A DNA stretch of 38,246 nucleotides, taken from the NCBI RefSeq assembly GCF_003060895.1, contig NZ_QAIH01000188.1, forward strand, positions 1-38,246, read 5' to 3'. Both the position numbers and the translations under genes were made by a program. The DNA is from Acidovorax sp. HMWF029. GTDB taxonomy: Bacteria > Pseudomonadota > Gammaproteobacteria > Burkholderiales > Burkholderiaceae_C. The notes under the pieces were generated by a model, which did not search any database, was not told where the DNA came from, and saw only the letters and a list, made by a program, of their open reading frames with translations. This document shows, piece by piece, positions 1 to 8,086 of this stretch (its first letter is position 1; each line of letters starts with the position of its first letter).

Positions 1-677
1 GCGTTGAGCACGGGCAGCTCGTCCACCTGGCGCACCAGGTCGTCCAGGCGGCCCAGCAGGCCGGAGGTGTCGGTCACGGTGGCACGGGTCAGGCGGTCCA
101 GGTCGCGGCCAATGGCACGCTGCACAGGTGCCAGGCGAGGCTGGGCGGCGCGTTCGATGCGCTGGTTGGCGCTTTTGAGCGCAGCCACCAGGGGCTCCAG
201 GCTGCCGGTGAGCTGCGCCTGTTGCTGCGCCAGGCGTATGGCGGATTCGATGTCCACCACCAGGTTTTCGTCGCGCGAGCGCGACAGGCTTTGCATCAAT
301 TCTTCGAGCTGACTGCGCTGCAGGGCCACTTCGCTCACACGGGCTTCGGCCACTGAAAGGCGAGCGGCTGTTTCTCGCACCAGCTCTTCGGCCTGGCGGG
401 CCATGGTGCGGGCCTCGATGGCCTGAGCGCCTGAGTCGGCAGATTGCCGGGCCAGCTGTTCCTGGATGGCGCTGAGTTTTTGCCACAGCATGCCGCTGCT
501 GACCAGTGCGGCAGCGGCCACGGCGCCCAGTAGCAGCGTGACGGCGCCAGGCCGGCCTGGTGCGGGAGCCGCAGGTGCAAGGCCTGCTGCAGGCGCGCCC
601 ACGGGTGCGCCCACGGGTGCGCCCACGGGGGCGGCAGTGGGGGCTGGAGGCAGGTCGTTGGGCGGCGCAGAACTCAT
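1..677 (-). CDS. hemX: HemX-like uroporphyrinogen-III C-methyltransferase family protein (3'-truncated by window edge)
   Basis: The frame stays open from the ATG at 677 to the window edge, giving about 225 residues. A short cytoplasmic Ala/Pro/Gly/Val-rich N-terminus is followed by one membrane segment (about residues 44-62) and then a long, Gln/Glu/Arg/Ala-rich, probably coiled-coil region, the typical shape of HemX. HemX proteins sit in the inner membrane and accompany haem synthesis enzymes; a methyltransferase activity has never been well established despite the family name. The start codon overlaps the hemD stop (ATGA, 674-677), so translation is probably coupled. The N-terminus holds three 12-bp tandem repeats (595-630) encoding Gly-Ala-Pro-Val units. 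Position after hemC-hemD is the strongest evidence. Confidence 0.8.
   Translation of the reverse strand, partial: MSSAPPNDLPPAPTAAPVGAPVGAPVGAPAAGLAPAAPAPGRPGAVTLLLGAVAAAALVSSGMLWQKLSAIQEQLARQSADSGAQAIEARTMARQAEELVRETAARLSVAEARVSEVALQRSQLEELMQSLSRSRDENLVVDIESAIRLAQQQAQLTGSLEPLVAALKSANQRIERAAQPRLAPVQRAIGRDLDRLTRATVTDTSGLLGRLDDLVRQVDELPVLN
595..630. repeat. 12-bp tandem repeat, three units, in the hemX N-terminus
   Basis: Three consecutive copies of gcgcccacgggt (the last ends in g). The repeat stays in frame and encodes repeated Gly-Ala-Pro-Val in the cytoplasmic N-terminal tail of HemX. A multiple of three bases means copy-number change would lengthen or shorten the linker without a frameshift. 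Confidence 0.85.
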
Positions 678-1480
678 GCGGCCGATTCTATCGAGGCCAC
701 CACGTCTTCCAGCGCAGGACGGCATTCCCCCACGGTGCCAAAGCCCGCTGCACGCGCCGCTTGGGCAATGCGTGGGTGGGTGGCCAGTGCACGCGCAGCC
801 CCCCAATGTTGCCCTGGCAGGGCCTCTGACAGGTGCGCCACGGCTTCAGAGCTGCTCAGCAGCCAGACCGTTCCGTCTTGCGCGGCCTGTTGCGCCAGCG
901 CCACCTCGGTGGGGCCCAGCCGGGGGGCGCCGCGTTGGTATGCCACCACAAAATCCACCTGACCGCCTGCGGCCTCGATCTGCCGGGCGAGCCAGTCCCT
1001 GCCGCTGCCCTGGGCAGTGTCGTGCACGCCGCCAGAGTGTCCGCGCACGATGAGCACCCGGTCGCCAGGCTGAATTTGCCCTGCCACCTGCTGCCACAGT
1101 GTCTCCGAATCGAACTGCGGAGCGTCGGGCGCCGGGCCGTCGATGTGGCCCGGCGGCACCCCGGCCTGCTCCAGCGCACGCGCCGTGCCGGGGCCGGGTG
1201 CCCATGCTCTCATTTTGATAGCTGAAAGAGTATGACTGTCGCGCGGGGAAGCCGATTTTTGTTCAAAAAAATGGACCACCGCATTGCCGCTGACAAACAT
1301 CAGTGCCCGGTACTGCGCCAGCCGGGCGTGGGCCTGGGCCAGCGCGTGTTGCGCTGCCGCGTCGGTGCACGGCCCGATGTCAATCAGCGGCAGGGCCACG
1401 GCCTGAATGCCACGTGCCGCCAGCAGTCCGACCCAGTGCGCAGCCTCGCGGGCTGGCCGCGTGACGATCACCCGGGGCAT
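674..1480 (-). CDS. hemD: Uroporphyrinogen-III synthase
   Basis: It closes and isomerises hydroxymethylbilane to uroporphyrinogen III, the step after HemC in tetrapyrrole synthesis. The 268-residue product begins MPRVIVTRP, the usual first strand of the family, and contains the SGNAVVHFF segment (SANAV in relatives) and a second SSSEAVAHL segment. I chose the ATG at 1480; an in-frame TTG at 1495 overlaps the hemC stop and is an alternative. It lies 11 nt after hemC and overlaps hemX by 4 nt. Oddity: residues about 73-91 (EQKSASPRDSHTLSAIKMR) are encoded by a copy of a dispersed repeat (1208-1266), forming an extra loop between the first SGNAV helix and the next conserved block. The enzyme family is very divergent in sequence, so function rests on motifs plus operon position. 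Confidence 0.88.
   Translation of the reverse strand: MPRVIVTRPAREAAHWVGLLAARGIQAVALPLIDIGPCTDAAAQHALAQAHARLAQYRALMFVSGNAVVHFFEQKSASPRDSHTLSAIKMRAWAPGPGTARALEQAGVPPGHIDGPAPDAPQFDSETLWQQVAGQIQPGDRVLIVRGHSGGVHDTAQGSGRDWLARQIEAAGGQVDFVVAYQRGAPRLGPTEVALAQQAAQDGTVWLLSSSEAVAHLSEALPGQHWGAARALATHPRIAQAARAAGFGTVGECRPALEDVVASIESAA
1208..1266 (-). repeat. Dispersed ~60-bp repeat inside hemD (copy B)
   Basis: Read on the minus strand, this runs ttgaacaaaaatcggcttcc ... cagctatcaaaatgaga. It aligns over its whole length with the element just upstream of dxs (16865-16925: ttgagcaaaattggcctctt ... agtagctattaaaa). It is in frame within hemD. The sequence is AT-richer than the surrounding gene, which fits an insertion. 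Confidence 0.75.
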
Positions 1481-1491
1481 GGCTTGGCCGA

Positions 1492-2430
1492 TCAATTCAG
1501 GGGGGCTGCGGCCTGGGCGCCACCAGCGCGCAGGCGCTGGGCAATCGCGTCGCCCAGCGCTTCGGCCTGCGCCAGCGTGGTGACGGCGGCGCTGGCCGCT
1601 GCGCGCACCAGGGGGGCCTGGGCATCCACATCGCCCCAGGCGGCGTCAAGCTGCAGCACGCCATTGGTGAAGGTGCCGTGCGCTGCCAGCGGCATCGAGC
1701 AGCTGCCGCCCATGGCGCGGCTCACGGCGCGCTCGGCGGCCACGGTCAGCCACGTGGGCTGGTGGGCCAGCGGGGCCAGCGCGGCAATCAGGTCTTGCCG
1801 GTCGCTGCGCACTTCAATGCCCAAGGCGCCCTGGCCTGCGGCGGGCAGCATGGCGGTGGGCGCAAACGTGGCCCGGATGCGGCTTTCCAGCCCCAGGCGC
1901 TTCAGGCCTGCGGCGGCCAGCACGATGGCGTCGTACTGGCCTTCGTCCAGCTTGCGAAGGCGCGTGTCCAGGTTGCCGCGCAGCGGCTCGATCTTGAGGT
2001 CCGGTCGCAGGGCCTGGAGCAGCACCTGGCGGCGCAGGCTCGATGTGCCCACCACCGCGCCTTGCGGCAGTGCGTCCAGGTGGGGGTAGTGGGGCGAGAC
2101 AAACGCATCGCGCGGGTCTTCACGCTCCATCACGCAGGCCAGGGCAAAACCCTCGGGCAGCTCCATGGGCACGTCCTTGAGCGAATGCACGGCAATGTGC
2201 GCGCGGCCTTCTTCCAGCGCCACCTCCAGCTCTTTCACAAACAGGCCCTTGCCGCCCACCTTGCTGAGCGAGCGGTCCAGGATCTGGTCGCCCTTGGTGG
2301 TCATGCCCAGCAGTTCCACCTGGTGGCCCTGTGCACGCAAAAGGGCCTGCACATGCTCGGCCTGCCACAGGGCGAGACGGCTTTCGCGCGTGGCGATCAC
2401 GATGGAAAGGGGGGGATTCTGGAGGCTCAA
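1492..2430 (-). CDS. hemC: Porphobilinogen deaminase (hydroxymethylbilane synthase)
   Basis: It polymerises four porphobilinogen units into hydroxymethylbilane using a covalently bound dipyrromethane cofactor. The 312-residue protein has the family length and motifs: [12 protein letters not shown] near the N-terminus, [47 protein letters not shown], and the cofactor-binding cysteine in [12 protein letters not shown] (C244). The frame opens with a TTG at 2430; there is no ATG before the first conserved strand, and an AGG lies about 9 nt upstream, so TTG is the likely start. It is the first gene of hemC-hemD-hemX and is divergent from ppc across a 133-nt gap, an arrangement common in related bacteria. 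Confidence 0.95.
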   Translation of the reverse strand: MSLQNPPLSIVIATRESRLALWQAEHVQALLRAQGHQVELLGMTTKGDQILDRSLSKVGGKGLFVKELEVALEEGRAHIAVHSLKDVPMELPEGFALACVMEREDPRDAFVSPHYPHLDALPQGAVVGTSSLRRQVLLQALRPDLKIEPLRGNLDTRLRKLDEGQYDAIVLAAAGLKRLGLESRIRATFAPTAMLPAAGQGALGIEVRSDRQDLIAALAPLAHQPTWLTVAAERAVSRAMGGSCSMPLAAHGTFTNGVLQLDAAWGDVDAQAPLVRAAASAAVTTLAQAEALGDAIAQRLRAGGAQAAAPLN

Positions 2431-2563
2431 GTTCGTAACCTGTTTGTAATCATTCAGGGGCGGGCGATGCTAGCATGCGCCCGCACTGGGGCTGGTGCGC
2501 CCTGTGGGAGACAGGGGGCAGGCGGCGCCGTGCCACCCACCTACCACCGGAGACCCACGCACC

Positions 2564-5353
2564 ATGAAACGATCCGACAAGGACCAGCCCCTGATCGACG
2601 ACATCCGCCTGCTCGGCCGCATTCTGGGCGATGTGATCCGGGACCAGGAGGGCGTGGCCGCCTACGAACTGGTCGAGCAGGTGCGCAAGCTCTCGGTGGC
2701 TTTCCGCCGCGATGCCGACCAGGAGGCTGACCGCGCTTTGAAGAAGCTGCTCAAGTCCCTGTCGGGCGACCAGACGGTGAGCGTGATCCGCGCCTTCACC
2801 TACTTCAGTCACCTGGCCAACCTGGCCGAAGACCGCCACCACATCCGCCGCCGCGCCGTGCACGAGCGCGCGGGCGACACGCAAGAGGGCAGCATTGAAG
2901 TGGCCCTTTCGCGCCTGCGCTGGGCGGGCATTGCGCCCAAAACCATCTCGCAGACGCTGGCGGGCAGCTACGTGGCGCCGGTGCTCACCGCCCACCCCAC
3001 CGAGGTCCAACGCAAGAGCATTCTGGACGCCGAGCGCGACATCGCCCAGCTGCTGGCCACGCGCGACGACATCCAGGTGCGCGCCCAGCTCTACAACAGC
3101 GCCAAAGACGCCCTCACCCCCCGCGAGCTGGCCGCCAACGAAGCCCTGCTGCGCGCGCGCGTGGCCCAACTTTGGCAAACCCGCCTGCTGCGCTACAGCA
3201 AGCTCACCGTGGCCGACGAGATCGAGAACGCGCTGTCGTATTACGAAGCCACCTTTCTACGCGAGATCCCCAAGATTTATGCCGACCTCGAAAACGAGCT
3301 GGGCCAGTACCCCGTGCACAGCTTTCTTCGCATGGGCCAGTGGATCGGCGGCGACCGCGACGGCAACCCGAATGTGACGGCGCAAACTTTGCAATACGCC
3401 CTGGGTCGCCAGGCCGAAGTCGCCCTGCGCCACTACCTGACCGAAGTGCACTACCTGGGCGGCGAGCTGTCGCTGTCTGCTCGCCTGGTGCAGGTATCTG
3501 CCGAGATGGAGGCCCTGGCCCAGCGCTCGCCCGACACCAATGAGCACCGTGTGGACGAGCCCTACCGCCGCGCCCTCACCGGCATCTACGCCCGCCTGGC
3601 CGCATCCCTGAAAGAGCTGACGGGTGGCGAAGCCGCCCGCCATGCCGTGGCGCCGCAAAACCCCTACGCCAGCGCCGAAGAGTTCCTGGCCGACTTGCGC
3701 GTGATCGAAGCGTCATTGAAGTCGCACCACGGCGAAGCCCTGGCGCAAGAGCGCCTGCACCCGCTGATCCGCGCTGTGCAGGTGTTCGGCTTTCACCTCG
3801 CCACCGTGGACCTGCGCCAAAGCTCTGACAAGCACGAAGAAGTCGTGGCCGAGCTGCTGGCCAAGGCCCGCATCGAGCCGAACTACGCCAGCCTGCAAGA
3901 AGCCGCCAAGCGCGCCCTGCTGATCAAGCTGCTCAACGACGCCCGCCCCCTGCGCGTGGTGGGCGCCGAATACTCGGCCCACACCCAGGGCGAACTGGCC
4001 ATCTTCGAAACCGCCCGCGTCATGCGCGAGCGCTTTGGCCACGAAGCGATTCGCCACTACATCATCAGCCACACCGAAACGGTGAGCGACCTGCTCGAAG
4101 TGTTGCTGCTGCAAAAAGAAGTGGGCCTGATGAGCGGCACGCTCGATGCCGAATCGAAAAACCACCTCATCGTGGTGCCGCTGTTCGAAACCATCGAAGA
4201 CCTGCGCAATGCCGCGCCCATCATGCGCGAGTTCTACTCACTGCCCGGCGTGGCTGCCCTGGTGCAGCGCAGCGGCGGCGAGCAGGACATCATGCTCGGC
4301 TACAGCGACAGCAACAAAGACGGCGGCATCTTCACCAGCAACTGGGAGCTGTACCGCGCCGAGATCGCCCTCGTCGAACTTTTCGACGAGTTGGCGACCA
4401 CCCACGGCATCCAGCTGCGCATGTTCCACGGCCGGGGCGGCACCGTGGGCCGGGGCGGCGGCCCCAGCTACCAGGCCATCCTGGCGCAACCGCCCGGTAC
4501 CGTACGCGGGCAGATCCGCCTCACGGAGCAGGGCGAAGTCATTGCCTCCAAATACGCCAACCCCGAAATCGGCCGCCGCAACCTCGAAACCCTGGTGGCC
4601 GCCACGCTGGAGGCCACCCTGCTGCAGCCCACCAAGCCCGCCACCAAGGCGTTTCTGGACGCTGCCGCCCAGCTCTCGCTGGCCAGCATGGGCAGCTACC
4701 GCGCGCTGGTGTACGAGACGCCCGGTTTTACCGACTACTTCTTCAACTCCACCCCCATCCGCGAGATCGCCGAACTCAACATCGGCTCGCGCCCCGCCAG
4801 CCGCAAGGCCAGTCAGAAGATCGAAGACCTGCGCGCCATCCCATGGGGCTTCAGCTGGGGCCAGTGCCGCCTCACGCTGCCCGGCTGGTACGGCTTTGGC
4901 TCAGCGGTAGACGCCTTTGTGAACACGGAGGGCAAAGACCCCAAGACCCAGCTGGCGCTGCTGCAAAAGATGTACCGCCAGTGGCCCTTCTTCCGCACCC
5001 TGCTGTCCAACATGGACATGGTGCTTGCCAAGAGCGACCTGGCCCTGGCCTCACGCTACAGCGAGTTGGTGACCGACGCGCGCCTGCGCAAGAAAGTCTT
5101 CACTGCCATCGAGGCCGAGTGGCTGCGCACCGCCGAGGCACTCACCCGCATCACCGGCGACAAGCAGCGCCTGACGCACAACACGGCCCTGGCCCGCTCC
5201 ATCAAACACCGCTTTCCGTACATCGACCCGCTGCACCACTTGCAGGTAGAGCTGGTGCGCCGCTGGCGCGCCGGGCAGGGGGATGAGCGGGTGCAGACGG
5301 GGATTCACATCTCCATCAACGGTATTGCTGCCGGGCTGCGCAATACGGGTTGA
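2564..5353 (+). CDS. ppc: Phosphoenolpyruvate carboxylase
   Basis: It carboxylates PEP with bicarbonate to oxaloacetate, refilling the TCA cycle. At 929 residues it is full length. Visible motifs are HPTEVQRKS with the catalytic His (H144), the [11 protein letters not shown] block, [39 protein letters not shown], and a C-terminus ending LRNTG (relatives usually end QNTG). The reading frame is open from 2495, but the ATG at 2564 is preferred: it gives the family N-terminus ([17 protein letters not shown]) and has a ggaga sequence upstream at about 2547. A GC-rich hairpin at 5436-5456 may end the transcript. Confidence 0.96.
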   Translation: MKRSDKDQPLIDDIRLLGRILGDVIRDQEGVAAYELVEQVRKLSVAFRRDADQEADRALKKLLKSLSGDQTVSVIRAFTYFSHLANLAEDRHHIRRRAVHERAGDTQEGSIEVALSRLRWAGIAPKTISQTLAGSYVAPVLTAHPTEVQRKSILDAERDIAQLLATRDDIQVRAQLYNSAKDALTPRELAANEALLRARVAQLWQTRLLRYSKLTVADEIENALSYYEATFLREIPKIYADLENELGQYPVHSFLRMGQWIGGDRDGNPNVTAQTLQYALGRQAEVALRHYLTEVHYLGGELSLSARLVQVSAEMEALAQRSPDTNEHRVDEPYRRALTGIYARLAASLKELTGGEAARHAVAPQNPYASAEEFLADLRVIEASLKSHHGEALAQERLHPLIRAVQVFGFHLATVDLRQSSDKHEEVVAELLAKARIEPNYASLQEAAKRALLIKLLNDARPLRVVGAEYSAHTQGELAIFETARVMRERFGHEAIRHYIISHTETVSDLLEVLLLQKEVGLMSGTLDAESKNHLIVVPLFETIEDLRNAAPIMREFYSLPGVAALVQRSGGEQDIMLGYSDSNKDGGIFTSNWELYRAEIALVELFDELATTHGIQLRMFHGRGGTVGRGGGPSYQAILAQPPGTVRGQIRLTEQGEVIASKYANPEIGRRNLETLVAATLEATLLQPTKPATKAFLDAAAQLSLASMGSYRALVYETPGFTDYFFNSTPIREIAELNIGSRPASRKASQKIEDLRAIPWGFSWGQCRLTLPGWYGFGSAVDAFVNTEGKDPKTQLALLQKMYRQWPFFRTLLSNMDMVLAKSDLALASRYSELVTDARLRKKVFTAIEAEWLRTAEALTRITGDKQRLTHNTALARSIKHRFPYIDPLHHLQVELVRRWRAGQGDERVQTGIHISINGIAAGLRNTG

Positions 5354-5435
5354 GCCCGTGTGCGGTGTCAGGCGCTTTGCCAACAGCCCCGGCGCGAGCT
5401 AGCATGGACCCCTGGGCGCGACGGCGCACCTGAGT

Positions 5436-5456
5436 GGGCCCCGGGCAGAGGGGCCC
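5436..5456 (+). terminator. Possible hairpin terminator after ppc
   Basis: A 7-bp perfect stem, gggcccc (5436-5442) and ggggccc (5450-5456), with a 7-nt loop, lies 83 nt past the ppc stop. It is followed by only a short tt, so it is not a canonical rho-independent terminator. Nothing else was recognised between ppc and the next gene. Confidence 0.35.
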
Positions 5457-5547
5457 TTGCGATGGGCGCAGGGTAACTGCTGTGGTGGCACGGCCCTGTG
5501 GTGTGTGGTCAAGGTGGTGGCCCGCCAACGGGCCGGGAGGCAGGGCT

Positions 5548-7662
5548 TTGGGCATTGATCTGGCGGCCTGGAGGGGGTTGCTGTCGCACCGGCTGGAAGC
5601 GGTCGCGCGCGCCGATTCAATGCGGGCCATTCGCGAGGGGTTGCTGTGGGTGCTGCCCTGCCTGATGGTGTCGGCCGTGTTCCTCGTGCTGTCGGTGCTG
5701 GCGCGTGTGCTGGGACTGCCGCCTGCGGTGGGTGACCTGCTGTCGGGGCTGCATGGCGAGATCAGCCGTATCCTGCCATTGCTGATTGCCGCTTCAATCG
5801 GCTACATGCTGGCTATCCGGCACCAACTGCCGCGGCTGCCCGTGGCCTTTCTGTGTTTTGTGTATGTAGCGCTGGCTTCGTATCAGCTTAGCGGGCAGCC
5901 GCGTGCTGCAGCCACACTGGTCTTGTTCATCGCGATTGCGTCGCCACTCATCAATGTGCCGCTGATGGCCCGTCTTATGCGGCTTCGCTGGCTTCAGGTA
6001 TCGCGGGGGGCGCTTGTCAGCGACAACGTCGAGGACGCCGTGAACATGGTGGTGCCCGGCATCCTCACCGCTGCGCTGCTGGCCGCGGTCCTGGCCCTGC
6101 TGCAGCAATGGTCCGGCCTAGCACAGTGGAGCCTGCCCATGGACATGGTCGATCCCGACCGGTCTTACTTCAACGCCGTATTGCTCACCGGCATGAACTC
6201 GCTGCTATGGTTCTTTGGCATCCACGGCTACCACGCCTTGCAGCCCATTTTCCAGCTGTTGGAGCAGGCGGTGGGCTGGAACGCCATCGAACTGTTGACA
6301 GATCAGGCGCCCCAGCATCCGTTGAATGCGGGGTTGCTGGGGGCTTTTGCCTTCATTGGAGGCGCAGGTGGCACCTTGTCGCTGGTGGTGGCTGTGTTGT
6401 GGCGGGTGCGCAGCCCGGGGCTGCGCCTGTTGGCAGTGGCCAGCTTGCCCATGGCCTTGTTGAATGTGAATGAGCTGTTGTTGTTTGGTATCCCTTTGAT
6501 CCTGAATCCGCGCCTGCTCATTCCCTTCATTCTGGTGCCTGCGGTCAACGCCTGTCTGGCGCTCGCAGCCGTGCAGGCCGGCTGGGTGCCGATGGCCAGC
6601 GTGCCCATGCCCCTCAACGCCCCAGTGTTGTTCAATGCCTATGTCAGCACACAGGGGGCGTGGTCAGCCGTGGCCTTACAGTTGGCTTTGGTGCTTCTGG
6701 GAGCCTGTATCTATGCCCCTGCTGTGCGCGCCCTGGAGCGCCACAACGCAACCACCGTGCACCTTCCCGGGCTGGACACCACCTTCACTCGGCTGCAGGA
6801 GGAGGGCAGCCTCTATGCCCACGACCCCATTGTGGTGGCGCAGCAGGGGCAGGCTCGCCGGGACGACGTGATGGCCCGGGTGCGCCGCATGGGGGACTAT
6901 GAGTTCTTCCTGGAGTACCAGCCCCAGGTGTCGCCGCGCTCTGGCCTGTGTGTGGGTTGCGAGGCGTTGCTCCGGGCCCGCGACTCGCAGGGACGCATCC
7001 AGTCGCCGGGGTCTTTCCTGGCCTGGTTGTCTGAGGCAGGGCTGATGAAGGAGGTGGACCTGTGGGTAGCGGCTGCAGCCCTGCGTCAGTACCGGCGCTG
7101 GCGCAATGCGGGGTTTGAACTGCCGATTTCCATCAACGTCACGGGGCCGACCCTGATGTCGCCCGCCCATTGCCAGCGCTTGGTTGCGTTGATCGCGCCC
7201 GCGGCGGGTTGTATCAGCATCGAGATCACGGAGGACGCCCTGGCGGCCGATGTGGCGCAAATGCGCGATGCTATTGCCCAGGTGCATGCAGTGGGCGCCA
7301 AGGTATCCATCGACGACTTCGGAACCGGGTACTCTTCGCTCAGTTATCTGCACGCCTTTGCAGTGGACACCATCAAGATCGACCGCAGCTTTGTGGTGAG
7401 CAGCGCGGCCCCGCAGGGCGCACGCTTGTTGGAAGGCCTGCTGCATCTTTGCCAGAGCTTGGGGTTGGGCATTGTGGTGGAAGGGGTGGAAACCGATGAA
7501 CAACTGCGAGTGCTGCCCGACTCCATCGACCTGCGCGTTCAGGGCTGGTACTACAGCCGTGCGTTGGCTGCAGACGACGTGCCCGCGTTTGTGCAGCAGT
7601 GCGTGCTGGAGGTTGGAGGCAAGGTGGCGCCTAGTGGCCCAGCAGCTCGCCCACCGGTTTGA
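5548..7662 (+). CDS. PTS EIIC-like permease domain fused to an EAL c-di-GMP phosphodiesterase domain
   Basis: The 704-residue protein has two parts. Residues about 10-400 are a lactose/cellobiose-family PTS EIIC membrane domain: about ten hydrophobic segments, WFFGIHGYHAL, GGAGGTLSLVVAVLW and NVNELLLFGIPLILNP (N307 onward), the signature with the substrate-binding Glu. Residues about 450-680 are an EAL domain with the key positions intact: E472 in CEALLR, the Asn of SINVTG, the Glu of EITEDAL, D589-D590 in DDFGTG, the Lys of IKIDRS, the Glu of VVEGVE and the QG of VQGWYYSR. No EIIA, EIIB or HPr domain is present and none lies nearby. I infer that sugar binding or transport in the membrane part controls c-di-GMP hydrolysis. 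The TTG at 5548 has a GGAGG 7 nt upstream; an ATG at 5620-5622 would cut into the conserved EIIC N-terminus. It ends 32 nt inside the convergent remnant gene. Confidence 0.85.
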   Translation: MGIDLAAWRGLLSHRLEAVARADSMRAIREGLLWVLPCLMVSAVFLVLSVLARVLGLPPAVGDLLSGLHGEISRILPLLIAASIGYMLAIRHQLPRLPVAFLCFVYVALASYQLSGQPRAAATLVLFIAIASPLINVPLMARLMRLRWLQVSRGALVSDNVEDAVNMVVPGILTAALLAAVLALLQQWSGLAQWSLPMDMVDPDRSYFNAVLLTGMNSLLWFFGIHGYHALQPIFQLLEQAVGWNAIELLTDQAPQHPLNAGLLGAFAFIGGAGGTLSLVVAVLWRVRSPGLRLLAVASLPMALLNVNELLLFGIPLILNPRLLIPFILVPAVNACLALAAVQAGWVPMASVPMPLNAPVLFNAYVSTQGAWSAVALQLALVLLGACIYAPAVRALERHNATTVHLPGLDTTFTRLQEEGSLYAHDPIVVAQQGQARRDDVMARVRRMGDYEFFLEYQPQVSPRSGLCVGCEALLRARDSQGRIQSPGSFLAWLSEAGLMKEVDLWVAAAALRQYRRWRNAGFELPISINVTGPTLMSPAHCQRLVALIAPAAGCISIEITEDALAADVAQMRDAIAQVHAVGAKVSIDDFGTGYSSLSYLHAFAVDTIKIDRSFVVSSAAPQGARLLEGLLHLCQSLGLGIVVEGVETDEQLRVLPDSIDLRVQGWYYSRALAADDVPAFVQQCVLEVGGKVAPSGPAARPPV

Positions 7663-7972
7663 GGCCTTTCACGCGGTCGCAGGCGGATTTCACGGCCAGC
7701 ATCGCCGGGCTGCCCTGCAGCAGCTCCCACATGCCCCATGGCCAACCCCAGGCAAGCACGCTGACAAACACAGCCACCGGGCTCATGCTACTGGCGCGGC
7801 TGGTAAGCCGGGGGGGGGCGAGCAGGGTGCCGACGACGGTGTGGATCACCAACGATGCGCCACCAACGGCCAGGGCCATGTTGAGGGTGCCAAACTGCAG
7901 AAGAGCCACCAGCGTCACCGACGCTAAAAGCGCCGGCAGTGCGAGCGACAAGTCGCGAACGTCCACGGGCAT
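7631..7972 (-). pseudogene. C-terminal remnant of an AI-2E/PerM family transporter
   Basis: The 113 residues match only the last third of AI-2E family exporters: a stretch like IHTVVGTLLAPPRLTSRASS, then MSPVAVFVSVLAWGWPWGMW, then AMLAVKSACDRVKGLKPVGELLG, which is the family ending. Normal members are about 350 residues with several more membrane segments; nothing upstream on this strand (7973-8086) continues the protein, and the next gene is unrelated. An ATG at 8027 opens a different frame that runs into the same DNA, which also suggests decay. Its 3' end overlaps the convergent EIIC-EAL gene by 32 nt. It is most likely a truncated, non-functional leftover. Confidence 0.7.
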
Positions 7973-8086
7973 GTGGAGGATCGGGGGGCTCTGCGCGCGG
8001 TGTCGCGGTGATGGGTGCGGTCGTCATGGCCCCATCGTAGACAGGCTGCTCAGCGTTGAGCTGGCTCTCCGGCCATCAGCACAGGA

